Of a DNA stretch of 64,000 bases, positions 45,116 through 54,630 are shown one piece after another; the stretch's first letter is position 1; the number at the start of each line of letters is the position of its first letter. Origin of the DNA: Chengkuizengella marina (GTDB lineage Bacteria > Bacillota > Bacilli > Paenibacillales > KCTC-33759); NCBI RefSeq assembly GCF_009910845.1, contig NZ_SIJB01000021.1, forward strand, positions 1-64,000, given 5' to 3'. The notes under the pieces were generated by a model, which saw only the letters and a program-made list of their open reading frames with translations, was not told the DNA's origin and did not search any database. Both the position numbers and the translations under genes were made by a program.

Positions 45116-46018
45116 TCATTTTGTTAATCTAGCTTGTAGATTATGACTTGGTAACAAGCGATCAAGTTTTTCTTGAATAAATTTCGCTGCTAAAAAGAGT
45201 TTTGCTTGATCTACCCCAGTTTTAATATCCATACCATCAAGCATATACGCTAAATCATCAGTAGCTAAATTGCCTGATGCACCTGGAGCATAAGGGCACC
45301 CTCCAAGTCCAGCAACAGCACTATCAAAGTTTGTTATCCCCATTTCTAAGGAAGCTAAAATATTAGCCAAAGCAGTTCCACGTGTATCGTGAAAATGCAT
45401 TGCTAATTTCCCTGGAGGGAAACGTCGAAGCAACATTTCTAAAAGCTTCTGAACTTGTTTAGGATTAGCCACTCCAATGGTATCACCAAGTGATAGTTCA
45501 CTAATACCCATATCAAATAAAGCCTCTGATATCCACAAGACTGAATCAATATCTACACTATCCTCGTACGGGCATCCAAATACTGTAGAAACATACCCTC
45601 TCACTGTTTTTCCAGCAGAAAGTGAATCTTGAACTACCTCTCTTAAAATAGGAATCGTATCTTGGATAGATTTATTAATATTTTTTTGATTATGAGTTTC
45701 ACTTGCTGACATAAATACAGCGATTTCATCAATGTTTGCTTCTATTGCACGTTCAAGTCCTTTCTGATTAGGAACAAGTGCGGCATATGTAACTCCCTCA
45801 ACACGTTGAATGCCATTAGCTACTTCTAAAGCATCCGCTAGAGCAGGAATCCATTTAGGATTAACAAAAGAAGTAATTTCAATATACTTAAGCCCTGATA
45901 CAGATAATTGATTAATCCAGTTGATTTTATCTTCTGTTGATATAAACGACTTTTCATTTTGTAATCCATCACGAGGCCCGACTTCTTTTATTGTAACCTT
46001 CTCCGGCCATTTCATCAT
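45116..46018 (-). CDS. Hydroxymethylglutaryl-CoA lyase
   Basis: The 300-aa TIM-barrel enzyme splits HMG-CoA into acetoacetate and acetyl-CoA, the last step of leucine degradation. Motifs include EVGPRDGLQNEK, the metal-binding HFHDTRGTALANI and the catalytic Cys loop GLGGCPYAPGASGN. SLGDTIGVANP is also typical. AGGAGG lies ahead of the ATG pair at 46018. It corresponds to B. subtilis YngG. It is 37 bp after the biotin carrier gene. Confidence 0.95.
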   Translation of the reverse strand: MMKWPEKVTIKEVGPRDGLQNEKSFISTEDKINWINQLSVSGLKYIEITSFVNPKWIPALADALEVANGIQRVEGVTYAALVPNQKGLERAIEANIDEIAVFMSASETHNQKNINKSIQDTIPILREVVQDSLSAGKTVRGYVSTVFGCPYEDSVDIDSVLWISEALFDMGISELSLGDTIGVANPKQVQKLLEMLLRRFPPGKLAMHFHDTRGTALANILASLEMGITNFDSAVAGLGGCPYAPGASGNLATDDLAYMLDGMDIKTGVDQAKLFLAAKFIQEKLDRLLPSHNLQARLTK

Positions 46019-46055
46019 TCTAATCCTCCTAACCCTCTACTCTATAATGAAATGA

Positions 46056-46268
46056 CTATTCTAATTCTACTAAAACATCACCCTCATTAACAAAATCACC
46101 TTCATTGACTTTAATTTCCTTCACTACTCCACTTGATTCAGCTGCTAATGAGATTTCCATTTTCATAGATTCTAAAATGATTAAATCCTGACCCTGTTCT
46201 ACTTTGTCTCCTAGTTTAACTACTATTTTCCATACACTTCCTGCCATGTTTGATACAAGTTTACTCAT
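46056..46268 (-). CDS. Biotin carboxyl carrier protein (biotin/lipoyl attachment domain), 70 aa
   Basis: The start is ATG 46268, behind AAAGGGG; the longer frame overlaps the previous gene and has no ribosome site there. The whole protein is one biotinyl domain with the attachment Lys in ESMKMEI (about residue 36) and flanking VVKLGDKVEQGQ and VNEGDFVNEGDVLVELE. It carries carboxybiotin between the biotin carboxylase upstream and the carboxyltransferase downstream. A separate small carrier is typical of the Bacillus yng-type cluster. Confidence 0.92.
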   Translation of the reverse strand: MSKLVSNMAGSVWKIVVKLGDKVEQGQDLIILESMKMEISLAAESSGVVKEIKVNEGDFVNEGDVLVELE

Positions 46269-46302
46269 TTTAATTCCCCTTTTAGATAATATATTGAACT
46301 TT

Positions 46303-47646
46303 TTATTTGTTTTGAAGATACTTGGAAACAAAATTCGTTGTTGTGTCTCCATCTTTGTAAGCTTGATGAGATATTACTTCTCTCAACATCGGAATATTTG
46401 TTTTTATACCTTCTATTTCATATTCAGATAGTGCATGTTCAAGATGAGTAATCGCCTCAGCACGATTCTTTCCCTTAACGATTAACTTACCAATCATTGG
46501 ATCATAAAAAGGTGTAACAACGGATTGTTCCTCAATCCCCAATTCATGACGCACTTCTGATCCTGTAGGTAAAGATAACTTTGTAATCTTCCCTGGTGAA
46601 GGGAAAAATGTTTTAGGGTCTTCAGCATAAATACGAACTTCAATTGAATGTCCATCACGTTTGATATCTGATTGTGTAAATTTTAATACTTCATCAGCAG
46701 CGATCCTAATCTGCTGTTCAACTAAGTCAATGCCTGTAATCTCTTCTGTTACCGGATGTTCAACTTGCAAGCGTGTGTTCATTTCTAAGAAGTAAAAATT
46801 TTTATTTGAATCTACTAAAAATTCAATGGTGCCAGCATTACTATATCCAATTGATTTAGCTGCTTTTACAGCTGCAGCACCCATCTTAGAACGAGTTTGT
46901 TCATCTAAAATGACTGAAGGAGCTTCTTCTACAACTTTCTGATGACGACGTTGAATTGAACACTCACGTTCCCATAAGTAAATCGTATTACCTAATTTAT
47001 CAGCTAGAATCTGAATTTCAACATGCCTAGGATTCTCAATATATTTTTCAACATACATTGCTCCATCTCCAAAAAAGTCAGTTGCACGTTTTTGATTGCC
47101 TGCAAAAGCTTTTTGAAGCTCTTCACGATCTTGAGCAATTTGCATCCCTATACCACCGCCGCCAGCAGAAGCTTTTAACATAACGGGATAACCCATACTA
47201 CTTGCAATTTTAACTGCTTCATCAGCATTAGCTAATGGATAAGTTATGCCGGGTACAACGGGTATACCTACTTCCTCCATTGCTTTACGAGATTCTATTT
47301 TGCTTCCCATACGAGTGATCACTTCAGGTGAAGGACCAATAAATATAATTCCTGCCTCTTCACATTTTTGTGCGAACACTGCGTTTTCTGATACAAGACC
47401 ATATCCAGGATGGATAGCTTCAGAACCTGTTTCCTGTGCGATCTCAATAATTTTATCTATGTTTAAATAACTTTCATTCACTCTTGCTCCTCCAACAAGA
47501 AAAGCTTGATCCGCTTTTTTCACATGTGGAGAATCTTCATCGGCTTCTGAATAAATAGCAACGGTATGAATATTCATTAGCTTACAAGTACGAATGATAC
47601 GAAGTGCAATTTCTCCCCGGTTAGCGATAAGAATTTTCTTAAACAT
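46303..47646 (-). CDS. Biotin carboxylase subunit of acyl-CoA carboxylase
   Basis: The 447-aa ATP-grasp enzyme carboxylates biotin on the carrier protein using ATP and bicarbonate. Motifs: KKILIANRGEIALRIIRT, GYGLVSENA, the ATP loop KASAGGGGIGMQIA, ERECSIQRRHQKVVEEAPS, NAGTIEFLVD and EMNTRLQVEHPVTEEITG with the catalytic Arg. It resembles AccC, but its place in the leucine-degradation operon makes it the methylcrotonyl-CoA carboxylase subunit. 39 bp after the acyl-CoA dehydrogenase gene and 34 bp before the carrier gene. Confidence 0.93.
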   Translation of the reverse strand: MFKKILIANRGEIALRIIRTCKLMNIHTVAIYSEADEDSPHVKKADQAFLVGGARVNESYLNIDKIIEIAQETGSEAIHPGYGLVSENAVFAQKCEEAGIIFIGPSPEVITRMGSKIESRKAMEEVGIPVVPGITYPLANADEAVKIASSMGYPVMLKASAGGGGIGMQIAQDREELQKAFAGNQKRATDFFGDGAMYVEKYIENPRHVEIQILADKLGNTIYLWERECSIQRRHQKVVEEAPSVILDEQTRSKMGAAAVKAAKSIGYSNAGTIEFLVDSNKNFYFLEMNTRLQVEHPVTEEITGIDLVEQQIRIAADEVLKFTQSDIKRDGHSIEVRIYAEDPKTFFPSPGKITKLSLPTGSEVRHELGIEEQSVVTPFYDPMIGKLIVKGKNRAEAITHLEHALSEYEIEGIKTNIPMLREVISHQAYKDGDTTTNFVSKYLQNK

Positions 47647-47685
47647 CTGTATTACTCACCATCCTTATGCAATTAAATCTTCTAT

Positions 47686-48828
47686 TTACAGTCCCAATTG
47701 TCTAGATAGTACTAGTCTCTGAATCTCAGAAGTCCCTTCACCGATTTCTGTTAATTTTGCATCGCGTAAATATCTTTCAACGGCATATTCTCTCATATAA
47801 CCATAACCACCATGTATTTGTATGGCTTGATTCGTAATTCTTGAAGATGCTTCTGAAGCATATAATTTTGCCATTGCAGCTTCTTTAGCAAATGAACGAT
47901 CATTATCCTTTAACCATGCTGCTTTATAAATCATGTTTCTTGCTAATTCAAGCTCCATAGCCATATCAGCAAACTTAAACTGAATCGATTGAAATTTGGA
48001 AATACTTGTTCCAAATTGTTTTCTTTCCTTTGCATATGCAAAAGCGGCATCATAAGCTGCTTGAGCGATACCAAGTGCTAAAGCTGCGATGGAAATGCGA
48101 CCACCATCTAAAGTATACAAAAATTGTTTAAATCCTTTATTGGGATCTCCAAGTATATTCTCTTTTGGCACTCTAACATTTTCGAAAACTAATTGTGATG
48201 TATTAGAACCTCGAACACCCATCTTGTCATAGTTGTTAGTGATTTGAAAACCTGGTATACCTGTAGGAACAATAAGTGCAGAAATGATGTTTTTACCCCT
48301 CTCATCTTTTCCCGTGACAGCGGTTACAATTACGGTCTTAGCAAAGCCAGCATTCGTAATAAAGGTTTTCTCTCCATTAATTACATATTCATCACCATCT
48401 AAAACCGCTTTCGTCTTCGTACCTCCTGCATCAGAACCAGCGTTAGGTTCGGTCAAACCAAAAGCTCCTAAAGCCTCTCCTGATGCTAAAGGAACTAAAA
48501 ATTTTTGTTTTTGCTCTTCTGTTCCAAAATAGTATATTGGTGCTGCCCCTAGAGAAATTGCAGCTGCATAACTTAGGCCAGTACTTCCACAAGCTCGACC
48601 TATTTCTTCTACTGCTATGGCATAGGATATTGTATCTCCACCAGATCCACCATATTTTTCAGAAAAAGGGATACCTAATAACCCTAGTTCACCCATTTTC
48701 TTAAATGTATCAATTGGAAATTCACCAGTTTTATCAACATGTTCAGCTTTTGGTGCAATTTCATTTTCTGCGAACTTCCTAACCATCTCTTTAATCATTA
48801 ATTGCTCTTTCGTTAAATCAAAATCCAT
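47686..48828 (-). CDS. Acyl-CoA dehydrogenase, probable isovaleryl-CoA dehydrogenase
   Basis: The start is ATG 48828, behind GGAG; the 18 codons upstream lack a ribosome site. The 380-aa flavoprotein shows the family signatures GAFGLTEPNAGSDAGGTKT and QIHGGYGYMREYAVERYLRDAK, the FAD-binding FITNAG, and the C-terminal LTEIGEGTSEIQRLVLSR. As first gene of the operon ahead of methylcrotonyl-CoA carboxylase it should oxidise isovaleryl-CoA. A 15-bp palindrome, TTTGAAA-A-TTTCAAA (48934-48948), lies about 105 bp upstream and could be an operator. Confidence 0.9.
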   Translation of the reverse strand: MDFDLTKEQLMIKEMVRKFAENEIAPKAEHVDKTGEFPIDTFKKMGELGLLGIPFSEKYGGSGGDTISYAIAVEEIGRACGSTGLSYAAAISLGAAPIYYFGTEEQKQKFLVPLASGEALGAFGLTEPNAGSDAGGTKTKAVLDGDEYVINGEKTFITNAGFAKTVIVTAVTGKDERGKNIISALIVPTGIPGFQITNNYDKMGVRGSNTSQLVFENVRVPKENILGDPNKGFKQFLYTLDGGRISIAALALGIAQAAYDAAFAYAKERKQFGTSISKFQSIQFKFADMAMELELARNMIYKAAWLKDNDRSFAKEAAMAKLYASEASSRITNQAIQIHGGYGYMREYAVERYLRDAKLTEIGEGTSEIQRLVLSRQLGL

Positions 48829-48953
48829 TTTTTGCTCACTCCTGTCATGTGAAACGAATTTTAGGAAATTTATACAGTACAATATTGATTATAATAAAAA
48901 TTGTTAAATATACATAGAGTTATTTTTTAATATTTTGAAAATTTCAAATAAAA

Positions 48954-48999
48954 AACATCTCTTTATCCTCCTTTTAATAAGCAAGGACTAAGAGATGTT
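48954..48999 (-). terminator. Terminator of the SDR gene
   Basis: AACATCTCTT (48954-48963) and AAGAGATGTT (48990-48999), with further TATCC/GGACTA pairing inside and a T-run on the minus strand. Confidence 0.75.
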
Positions 49000-49023
49000 G
49001 TTTTAAATTAAAAGACAGATTAT

Positions 49024-49899
49024 TTAGTTATTTAGTACATTTTCTTCAAAGTATTTTCCCCAGTCAGGTTGTCTACCATCGATATCTTTAAAACCATACT
49101 CCCTTGAAAGCTCCCAAGAACTTAACGCTTTGCCATTTTTCTCATAAACATTTGGATCACTTGCTAAAGCTGCAGCGGCTCTTCCAACAAAAAATGGGGT
49201 TTCTGAAGCAATAAAGTGAGGATCTTTTTTTGCACCTTCTTGCCAATTTTCCTCTGTAACTTCAAACAAGTCCAGCATAGCCTCTGAACGTAAAAATCCA
49301 GGAGTCAGCGCAACGGATGTTATATCATATGCTTTTAATTCAGCAGCCATAGACTGAGCTAAGTGAATTGCCGATATTTTAGCTAAACTATAAAATAAGT
49401 TACCTCTATAATCATAACTAATGCCGTCCGTTATTTCGATAATAAGACCTTTTTTGTTTTTTACCATAAGTGGAGCTCCATAGTAACTCGTTTTAATATG
49501 AGAATGTACTGCTCTTTCCTGCATAAGTAATCCGTTTTCCAAATTGTGTTCCCAAAATGGAATCTCCCATTGTGTAAGAGGATCCCCACCCCATACATCA
49601 TTCACTAATATGTCTAACTGTCCATCCTGATCTTTTTTTACTTTATCAAACAATGCCACAATATCTTTATCAACCGTATGATCCACTCGTAAAGGAATTC
49701 CTAAACCGCCTGATTCAGTTACAAGCTCAGCAGTTTCTTCAATCGTTTCCTTTCTCCCCATAGAAGATAAATTTCCTCTAGTACTTCTACCGGTCACATA
49801 AACCGTTGCACCTGATTCACCCAACATTCTTGCAATTCCACGTCCTGCTCCACGAGTAGCACCCGCAACTACAGCAACTTTACCGCTTAATGGTTTCAA
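49024..49899 (-). CDS. SDR-family NAD(P)-dependent oxidoreductase
   Basis: The 291-aa protein has the glycine-rich cofactor loop VAGATRGAGRGIARML, TGRSTRG (an NADP-favouring Arg), the NDVWGG segment in place of the usual NNAG, and the active-site Tyr-x-x-x-Lys replaced in context by LFYSLAKISAIHLAQS (Tyr and Lys spaced correctly). The C-terminal part is rich in Trp. Substrate unknown. TTG start behind GGGTGGG. It is monocistronic with its own terminator. Confidence 0.88.
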   Translation of the reverse strand: MKPLSGKVAVVAGATRGAGRGIARMLGESGATVYVTGRSTRGNLSSMGRKETIEETAELVTESGGLGIPLRVDHTVDKDIVALFDKVKKDQDGQLDILVNDVWGGDPLTQWEIPFWEHNLENGLLMQERAVHSHIKTSYYGAPLMVKNKKGLIIEITDGISYDYRGNLFYSLAKISAIHLAQSMAAELKAYDITSVALTPGFLRSEAMLDLFEVTEENWQEGAKKDPHFIASETPFFVGRAAAALASDPNVYEKNGKALSSWELSREYGFKDIDGRQPDWGKYFEENVLNN

Positions 49900-49966
49900 T
49901 TCAAACCCACCCTTTCTTATATACTCGAAAAGTATACAAGACTAATATGTCACTTTCTGACGTAAT

Positions 49967-50419
49967 TCATGAATTTCTTTGCAACTTTGTTATAAACACA
50001 TCTTTCACTACTTCTATGTCTGCCACTTCGGTAAAACCAAATTTTTGATATAGTTTTTTGGCAGGTTCATTATCCCTACCTGTGGATACTATCATTTTTT
50101 TCACCTCTAAATTTAAGTCAAGAAGGTAATTTAATAATGCAGATGCGATACCTCTACGAAAATAATCAGGATGAACAATCATGCGACATATTGTAAGGAT
50201 TGAAGCTTCAATTTCATATGAAATTGCACCAGCTAATTGTTCACCCACATAATATCCTAAAAAAATCTCATCACATTTTTGTAATGTTTGTACGTTATCC
50301 TTTAGGGGTGGAATATCATAAAAATCGATCATTTCTGCTTCTATTTTGTAGGAAGGCAACTGTATTTTTAATACTTCTCTTGCAACTTCTTCTCTCGTAA
50401 TATCGAGCTTTTTGATCAT
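49967..50419 (-). CDS. GNAT-family N-acetyltransferase, 150 aa
   Basis: The acetyl-CoA-binding motif is visible as RMIVHPDYFRRGIASALLNYLLD (split over residues about 83-105), and the C-terminal NEPAKKLYQKFGFTEV fits motif B. The N-terminal half (EVAREVLKIQLPSYKIEAEMIDFYDIPPL) is typical of small Bacillus GNAT proteins of unknown substrate. GAGGTG precedes the ATG. It lies 67 bp upstream of the SDR gene on the same strand and may share its transcript. Confidence 0.88.
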   Translation of the reverse strand: MIKKLDITREEVAREVLKIQLPSYKIEAEMIDFYDIPPLKDNVQTLQKCDEIFLGYYVGEQLAGAISYEIEASILTICRMIVHPDYFRRGIASALLNYLLDLNLEVKKMIVSTGRDNEPAKKLYQKFGFTEVADIEVVKDVFITKLQRNS

Positions 50420-50612
50420 TCAATATTCACCTCAATTACCGGTATTCTACTTTTATTTATTATTTTCTATTTTAAAATCAAACTACTATTAGCTAATTGA
50501 AAAATCTTAATTATAATCTATTGCTCTAGCTTATCATAGTCAAGTTTTAATCTTTTGATATGTATATATAAAAAGGGAAATATGCTATCTTTAATAATGA
50601 AGGAGGGAATCA

Positions 50613-50882
50613 ATGAACTACATCACTCGTTGGATTTTTTTAATGATTCTAATCTTATTTACAGTTTTATTAGCTTATAAAGGAATTACATTATGGTCTA
50701 TAGGGACCGATGTTGATGGCGCTGGTATTGGAATATACTTTTTAGGTTTAGAAATAAATGATAAAGTTCTAGAGGAACGTATTCCTCCGTATGCCTATGG
50801 TTTTCTTATAACAAGTTTAATTACTCTGTTAATTAGCATTATTCTTTTGATAAAAAATCTTAAGATACACCAACCTAAATAG
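50613..50882 (+). CDS. Small membrane protein with two helices, 89 aa
   Basis: AGGAGGG precedes the ATG. Two hydrophobic helices (about 5-25 and 58-80) flank a polar loop of about 30 residues (IGTDVDGAGIGIYFLGLEIND), probably outside the cell. No known family is recognised. It is a single gene between the divergent GNAT gene and the convergent transketolase gene, sharing a terminator with the latter. Confidence 0.7.
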   Translation: MNYITRWIFLMILILFTVLLAYKGITLWSIGTDVDGAGIGIYFLGLEINDKVLEERIPPYAYGFLITSLITLLISIILLIKNLKIHQPK

Positions 50883-50949
50883 CATAAAAACTTTATTGTT
50901 TCATTGATACGATATTCAAGAACAAATATATATAAATTCGGATGTTGTA

Positions 50950-50993
50950 AAAAACAGGCAGCTAGGAATGTTAGTTCCAGTCTGCCTGTTTTT
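50950..50993. terminator. Bidirectional terminator between the small membrane protein and transketolase genes
   Basis: AAAAACAGGCAG (50950-50961) and CTGCCTGTTTTT (50982-50993) form a perfect 12-bp stem, with GGAA/TTCC pairing inside. A and T tracts lie on both sides. Confidence 0.85.
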
Positions 50994-51020
50994 AATTTAA
51001 TTTAACTAGTTTAAATTCTT

Positions 51021-53039
51021 TTAATTCAACAATGCTTTCACTTTTGAAACCACATTCTCTACTGTAAAACCATATTCCTCAATCACTTTTGGACCTGGAG
51101 CAGAAGCACCAAAGATATCTATGCCAAGAATGTCTCCTTGATCGCCTGTATAACGTTCCCATCCAAGCGGTTGTGCCATTTCAATTGCTAAACGAGCTTT
51201 TACATTTGGTAAGATGACAGAATCTTTATAAACTTGATCCTGCTTCTCAAATAACTCCCAGCTTGGCATGCTGATCACACGAACTTGAATTCCTTGTTCC
51301 GCCAATGCTTTTTGAGATTGTATTGCTAAAGCAACTTCTGATCCAGTAGCAATTAATTGAGCCTGTGGTTTACCATCTGCTGCATCAGATATAACGTATG
51401 CTCCACGAGTTAAATTTCCATTTGCATTATTCGTTCCTGCTAATTGAGGAAGATTTTGACGAGTTAATACTAATGCCACTGGTTCAGCTGTATTTTCAAC
51501 TGCATAACGCCAAGCAGCACTTGTTTCATTTCCATCCGCTGGACGAATCACAGTTAAATTAGGAATTACTCTTAAAGCAGGTAATTGCTCAATAGGTTCA
51601 TGAGTAGGGCCATCCTCACCTACTGCTATACTGTCATGTGTTAACACATAAATAGCAGGTAAATTCATCAATGCTGCTAAACGAACAGCAGGACGCAGGT
51701 AATCTGAGAATACAAAGAAGGTACCACCGTAAGGTCTAACTCCACCATGCAATAAAATTCCGTTCATTGCTGCTGCCATGGCAAATTCACGAACACCAAA
51801 GTAAATGTTTCTTCCGCTATAATCAGCTGGTGTATATACTCCTAGATCTTTCATATGCGTATTAGTAGAAGACTCTAAATCAGCTGAACCACCAAATATA
51901 GTCGGTACTTTGTTAGCTAGTGCATTTAAAGCATTTCCAGAGGCTACTCGTGTAGCAATGGCTTTATCTTCAGGGATATAGGAAGGTAAATCTGCATCCC
52001 ATCCTTCAGGAAGCTCATTGCTCACTGCCTGTTCAAACTGCTGTGCTAACTGTGGGAATTGTTGCTTATAGCTATCAAACATACTGTGCCAAGCTTTTTC
52101 TGCTTCAACTCCATTATTTTTAATAGTTGCAAAATGTTCTCTTACTTCGTCTGGCACATGGAAATTAGGTTCATTAGGCCAGCCGTAAGCTTCTTTCGTA
52201 AGTACTACTTCATCTGTACCTAATGGAGAACCATGTGGACCAACCTTACCACCTTTACCTTGTTTGTTTGGACTACCGTAACCAATCACTGTTTTTACCT
52301 CAATGATCGTTGGTTTATTTAACTCCGCTTTAGCTTGATTAATTGCTTGATTTATTTCTGCTAAATTATTTCCATCCTCAACACGCAACACCTGCCAACC
52401 ATGACCTTCAAAACGAGCTGTTACGCCTTCTGAAAAGGAAAGATCAAGGTCTCCATCTAAAGAAATATCGTTGGAATCATACAACATAATAAGCTTTCCT
52501 AATTTTAAATGTCCTGCTAAGGAAGCTGCTTCACTAGAGATGCCTTCCATTAAGTCTCCATCACCACATATGGAATACGTAAAATGATCGATCACATTAA
52601 AATCCTCTTTGTTATATGTAGCTGCAAGATGAGATTCTGCAATCGCCATCCCTACTGCCATCGCTACACCTTGTCCAAGTGGACCCGTTGTGGCATCTAC
52701 ACCTGCTGTATGTCCAAACTCTGGATGTCCAGGTGTTTTACTCCCCCACTGACGGAAATTTTTAATTTCCTCCATGGGAAGGTCATATCCGCACAAATGA
52801 AGCAAGCTGTATAATAACATGGACCCATGTCCTGCAGACAATACAAATCGATCTCGATTGATCCATTTTGGATTATCTGGATTATGCTGCATAAATTTTG
52901 CCCACAATTCATACGCCATCGGTGCCGCTCCCATTGGCATGCCTGGATGACCTGAATTTGCTTTTTCAATTGCATCAATCGCTAAAGTACGAATTGTATT
53001 TACACTTAATGTTTCTATACTTGGTGTTTGACTCATCAT
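51021..53039 (-). CDS. tkt: Transketolase
   Basis: The 672-aa thiamine-diphosphate enzyme moves two-carbon ketol units between pentose phosphates. Visible motifs: [19 protein letters not shown], the ThDP-binding [28 protein letters not shown], the pyrimidine domain [14 protein letters not shown] and [22 protein letters not shown] precedes the ATG pair at 53039. It is monocistronic here. It completes the xylose route: XylAB deliver xylulose-5-phosphate, which transketolase converts to glycolytic intermediates. Confidence 0.96.
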   Translation of the reverse strand: MMSQTPSIETLSVNTIRTLAIDAIEKANSGHPGMPMGAAPMAYELWAKFMQHNPDNPKWINRDRFVLSAGHGSMLLYSLLHLCGYDLPMEEIKNFRQWGSKTPGHPEFGHTAGVDATTGPLGQGVAMAVGMAIAESHLAATYNKEDFNVIDHFTYSICGDGDLMEGISSEAASLAGHLKLGKLIMLYDSNDISLDGDLDLSFSEGVTARFEGHGWQVLRVEDGNNLAEINQAINQAKAELNKPTIIEVKTVIGYGSPNKQGKGGKVGPHGSPLGTDEVVLTKEAYGWPNEPNFHVPDEVREHFATIKNNGVEAEKAWHSMFDSYKQQFPQLAQQFEQAVSNELPEGWDADLPSYIPEDKAIATRVASGNALNALANKVPTIFGGSADLESSTNTHMKDLGVYTPADYSGRNIYFGVREFAMAAAMNGILLHGGVRPYGGTFFVFSDYLRPAVRLAALMNLPAIYVLTHDSIAVGEDGPTHEPIEQLPALRVIPNLTVIRPADGNETSAAWRYAVENTAEPVALVLTRQNLPQLAGTNNANGNLTRGAYVISDAADGKPQAQLIATGSEVALAIQSQKALAEQGIQVRVISMPSWELFEKQDQVYKDSVILPNVKARLAIEMAQPLGWERYTGDQGDILGIDIFGASAPGPKVIEEYGFTVENVVSKVKALLN

Positions 53040-53727
53040 AAAAACCTCCTAGTTTCAATTTCTATTGTATATTTGTAATATTGCTAACTACTGCCATATA
53101 AGGATGGATTCCGGGCAAATGCCTGATGTTTATGTACGATTTTCAGTTCATGGATAAACTGATGTACACGTTAATCACATGGATATGGTTGAACTTAGTG
53201 GACCAACATTGCTTTACGTCAGCCAACTCTTTTATATTCATCCAATGCTGTTTGAAAAACTTGTTTAAAAGATACTCCTGCACGAGCAGCACATTTGATT
53301 CCCACATCAATTTCAGAAACTTTCTGAGTTTGAATCATAAACTACTATGGAATTCCTCAAAATAAACAAATGGAGTTACATTCGTTATTAATCCCCATTT
53401 TTCAGTACAAATAACAATTATTACATCATGTTTTAATCATTGTATTGGTAATGAAGTTGTTGCGACCTTTTGTCACCCAAGAGAAGTTACTTCTTTTTCT
53501 GAGAAGAACACCCTCTAACTGATGATTCTGCAAAAAAAGTTTTATTTTCATTGGATTTTCAATCAGGAAACTTCACCTACCTTTCATGAACCATTCTTAT
53601 AATGAAATACAAACTTCATTAAAATTAACACTAATTGTAACACTTGAAAACTATCTTTTCTACTTTAAATGAATAAAGTAGGGTATTTAAATTTTAAAAA
53701 ATGAAATATGATTTAAAAAAAGTGTAG
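53040..53727. other. 688-bp intergenic region with eroded coding traces
   Basis: No full gene is seen. On the minus strand a 39-aa frame (53219-53338) reads MIQTQKVSEIDVGIKCAARA, then GVSFKQVFQTALDEYKRVG, but has no ribosome site at a workable distance. It may be a gene remnant. A short CTACTTTA/TAAAGTAG hairpin (53660-53681) lies before the purU stop codon and could terminate purU transcription. Confidence 0.4.
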
Positions 53728-54627
53728 CTAGTTAAATACAACTGTTTTATTTTCATGAACTAAAATTCGATCTTCTACATGCCAAGATACAGCTCTTGCT
53801 AAAACAATTCTTTCAATATGTCTACCAATTCGTTTCAGCTCATGCACGGAATCCCTATGACTTACTCTTTGTACATCTTGCTCAATAATTGGACCTCCGT
53901 CAAGCTCTTCTGTCACATAATGAGCAGTAGCACCTATGATCTTTACTCCTCTATTAAAAGCCTGTGTATAAGGCTTTCCTCCTACGAAAGCTGGCAAAAA
54001 GGAGTGATGTATGTTAATCATTCTATTTTTAAAAAATTGAAGGAACTTTGGTGAAATGATTTGCATATATCTCGCTAAAATAATCGTATCTACTTTTCCT
54101 GCTGTTACTTCAAGGTGTTTCGCTTCAGCTTCAGCTTTCTTATCAGCTGTCACAGGAATATGATAATATGGAATTCCAAAAGATTCTACCAATTCCCTCA
54201 TGTCAGAGTGGTTACTTACCACCATCTCAATATCCGCATATAAATCTCCTGCTTGCCATTGCCATAACAATTCAAGTAAACAATGGTCTTCTTTTGAAAC
54301 GAAAATAGCTAACTTTTGTTTCTTGTGTGCCAAACTTATTCTCCAATTCATTTGAAATTCATCTGCAACATTAGCAAAATCTTTTTCTAACGACTCAAGT
54401 TTAGACTCTAAATTAGGCAAATCAAATTCAATTCGAATAAAAAACATACCGCCTTCAGGATCCATCGTGTATTGATCAGATTGAACGATATTTGCTTCAT
54501 GTTGATGTAAAAACTTGGAGACGGTTGCTACAATACCAGGTTGATCTGGACATGAGATTAACATTCGAGCTCGATGTTCACTTGTTTTATCTGACCATTT
54601 ATTCAAATTAGGTGTCAGTGGTTTCAT
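53728..54627 (-). CDS. purU: Formyltetrahydrofolate deformylase
   Basis: Hydrolyses 10-formyltetrahydrofolate to formate and tetrahydrofolate, which balances one-carbon pools and feeds PurT. The 299-aa sequence has an N-terminal ACT domain (about 18-95; RMLISCPDQPGIVATVSKFL) and a formyltransferase domain (IFVSKEDHCLLELLWQW, HHSFLPAFVGGKPYTQAF, GATAHYVTEELDGGPIIEQD with the catalytic Asp). Its start is only 3 bp from the stop of the endonuclease IV gene, so the two are co-transcribed. Confidence 0.95.
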   Translation of the reverse strand: MKPLTPNLNKWSDKTSEHRARMLISCPDQPGIVATVSKFLHQHEANIVQSDQYTMDPEGGMFFIRIEFDLPNLESKLESLEKDFANVADEFQMNWRISLAHKKQKLAIFVSKEDHCLLELLWQWQAGDLYADIEMVVSNHSDMRELVESFGIPYYHIPVTADKKAEAEAKHLEVTAGKVDTIILARYMQIISPKFLQFFKNRMINIHHSFLPAFVGGKPYTQAFNRGVKIIGATAHYVTEELDGGPIIEQDVQRVSHRDSVHELKRIGRHIERIVLARAVSWHVEDRILVHENKTVVFN

Positions 54628-54630
54628 GTT

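Noticed and set aside
53126-53365. 79-aa plus-strand frame in the gap upstream of transketolase
   Set aside because: Composition is Cys/Phe/Asn-rich and random-looking, with no ribosome site.
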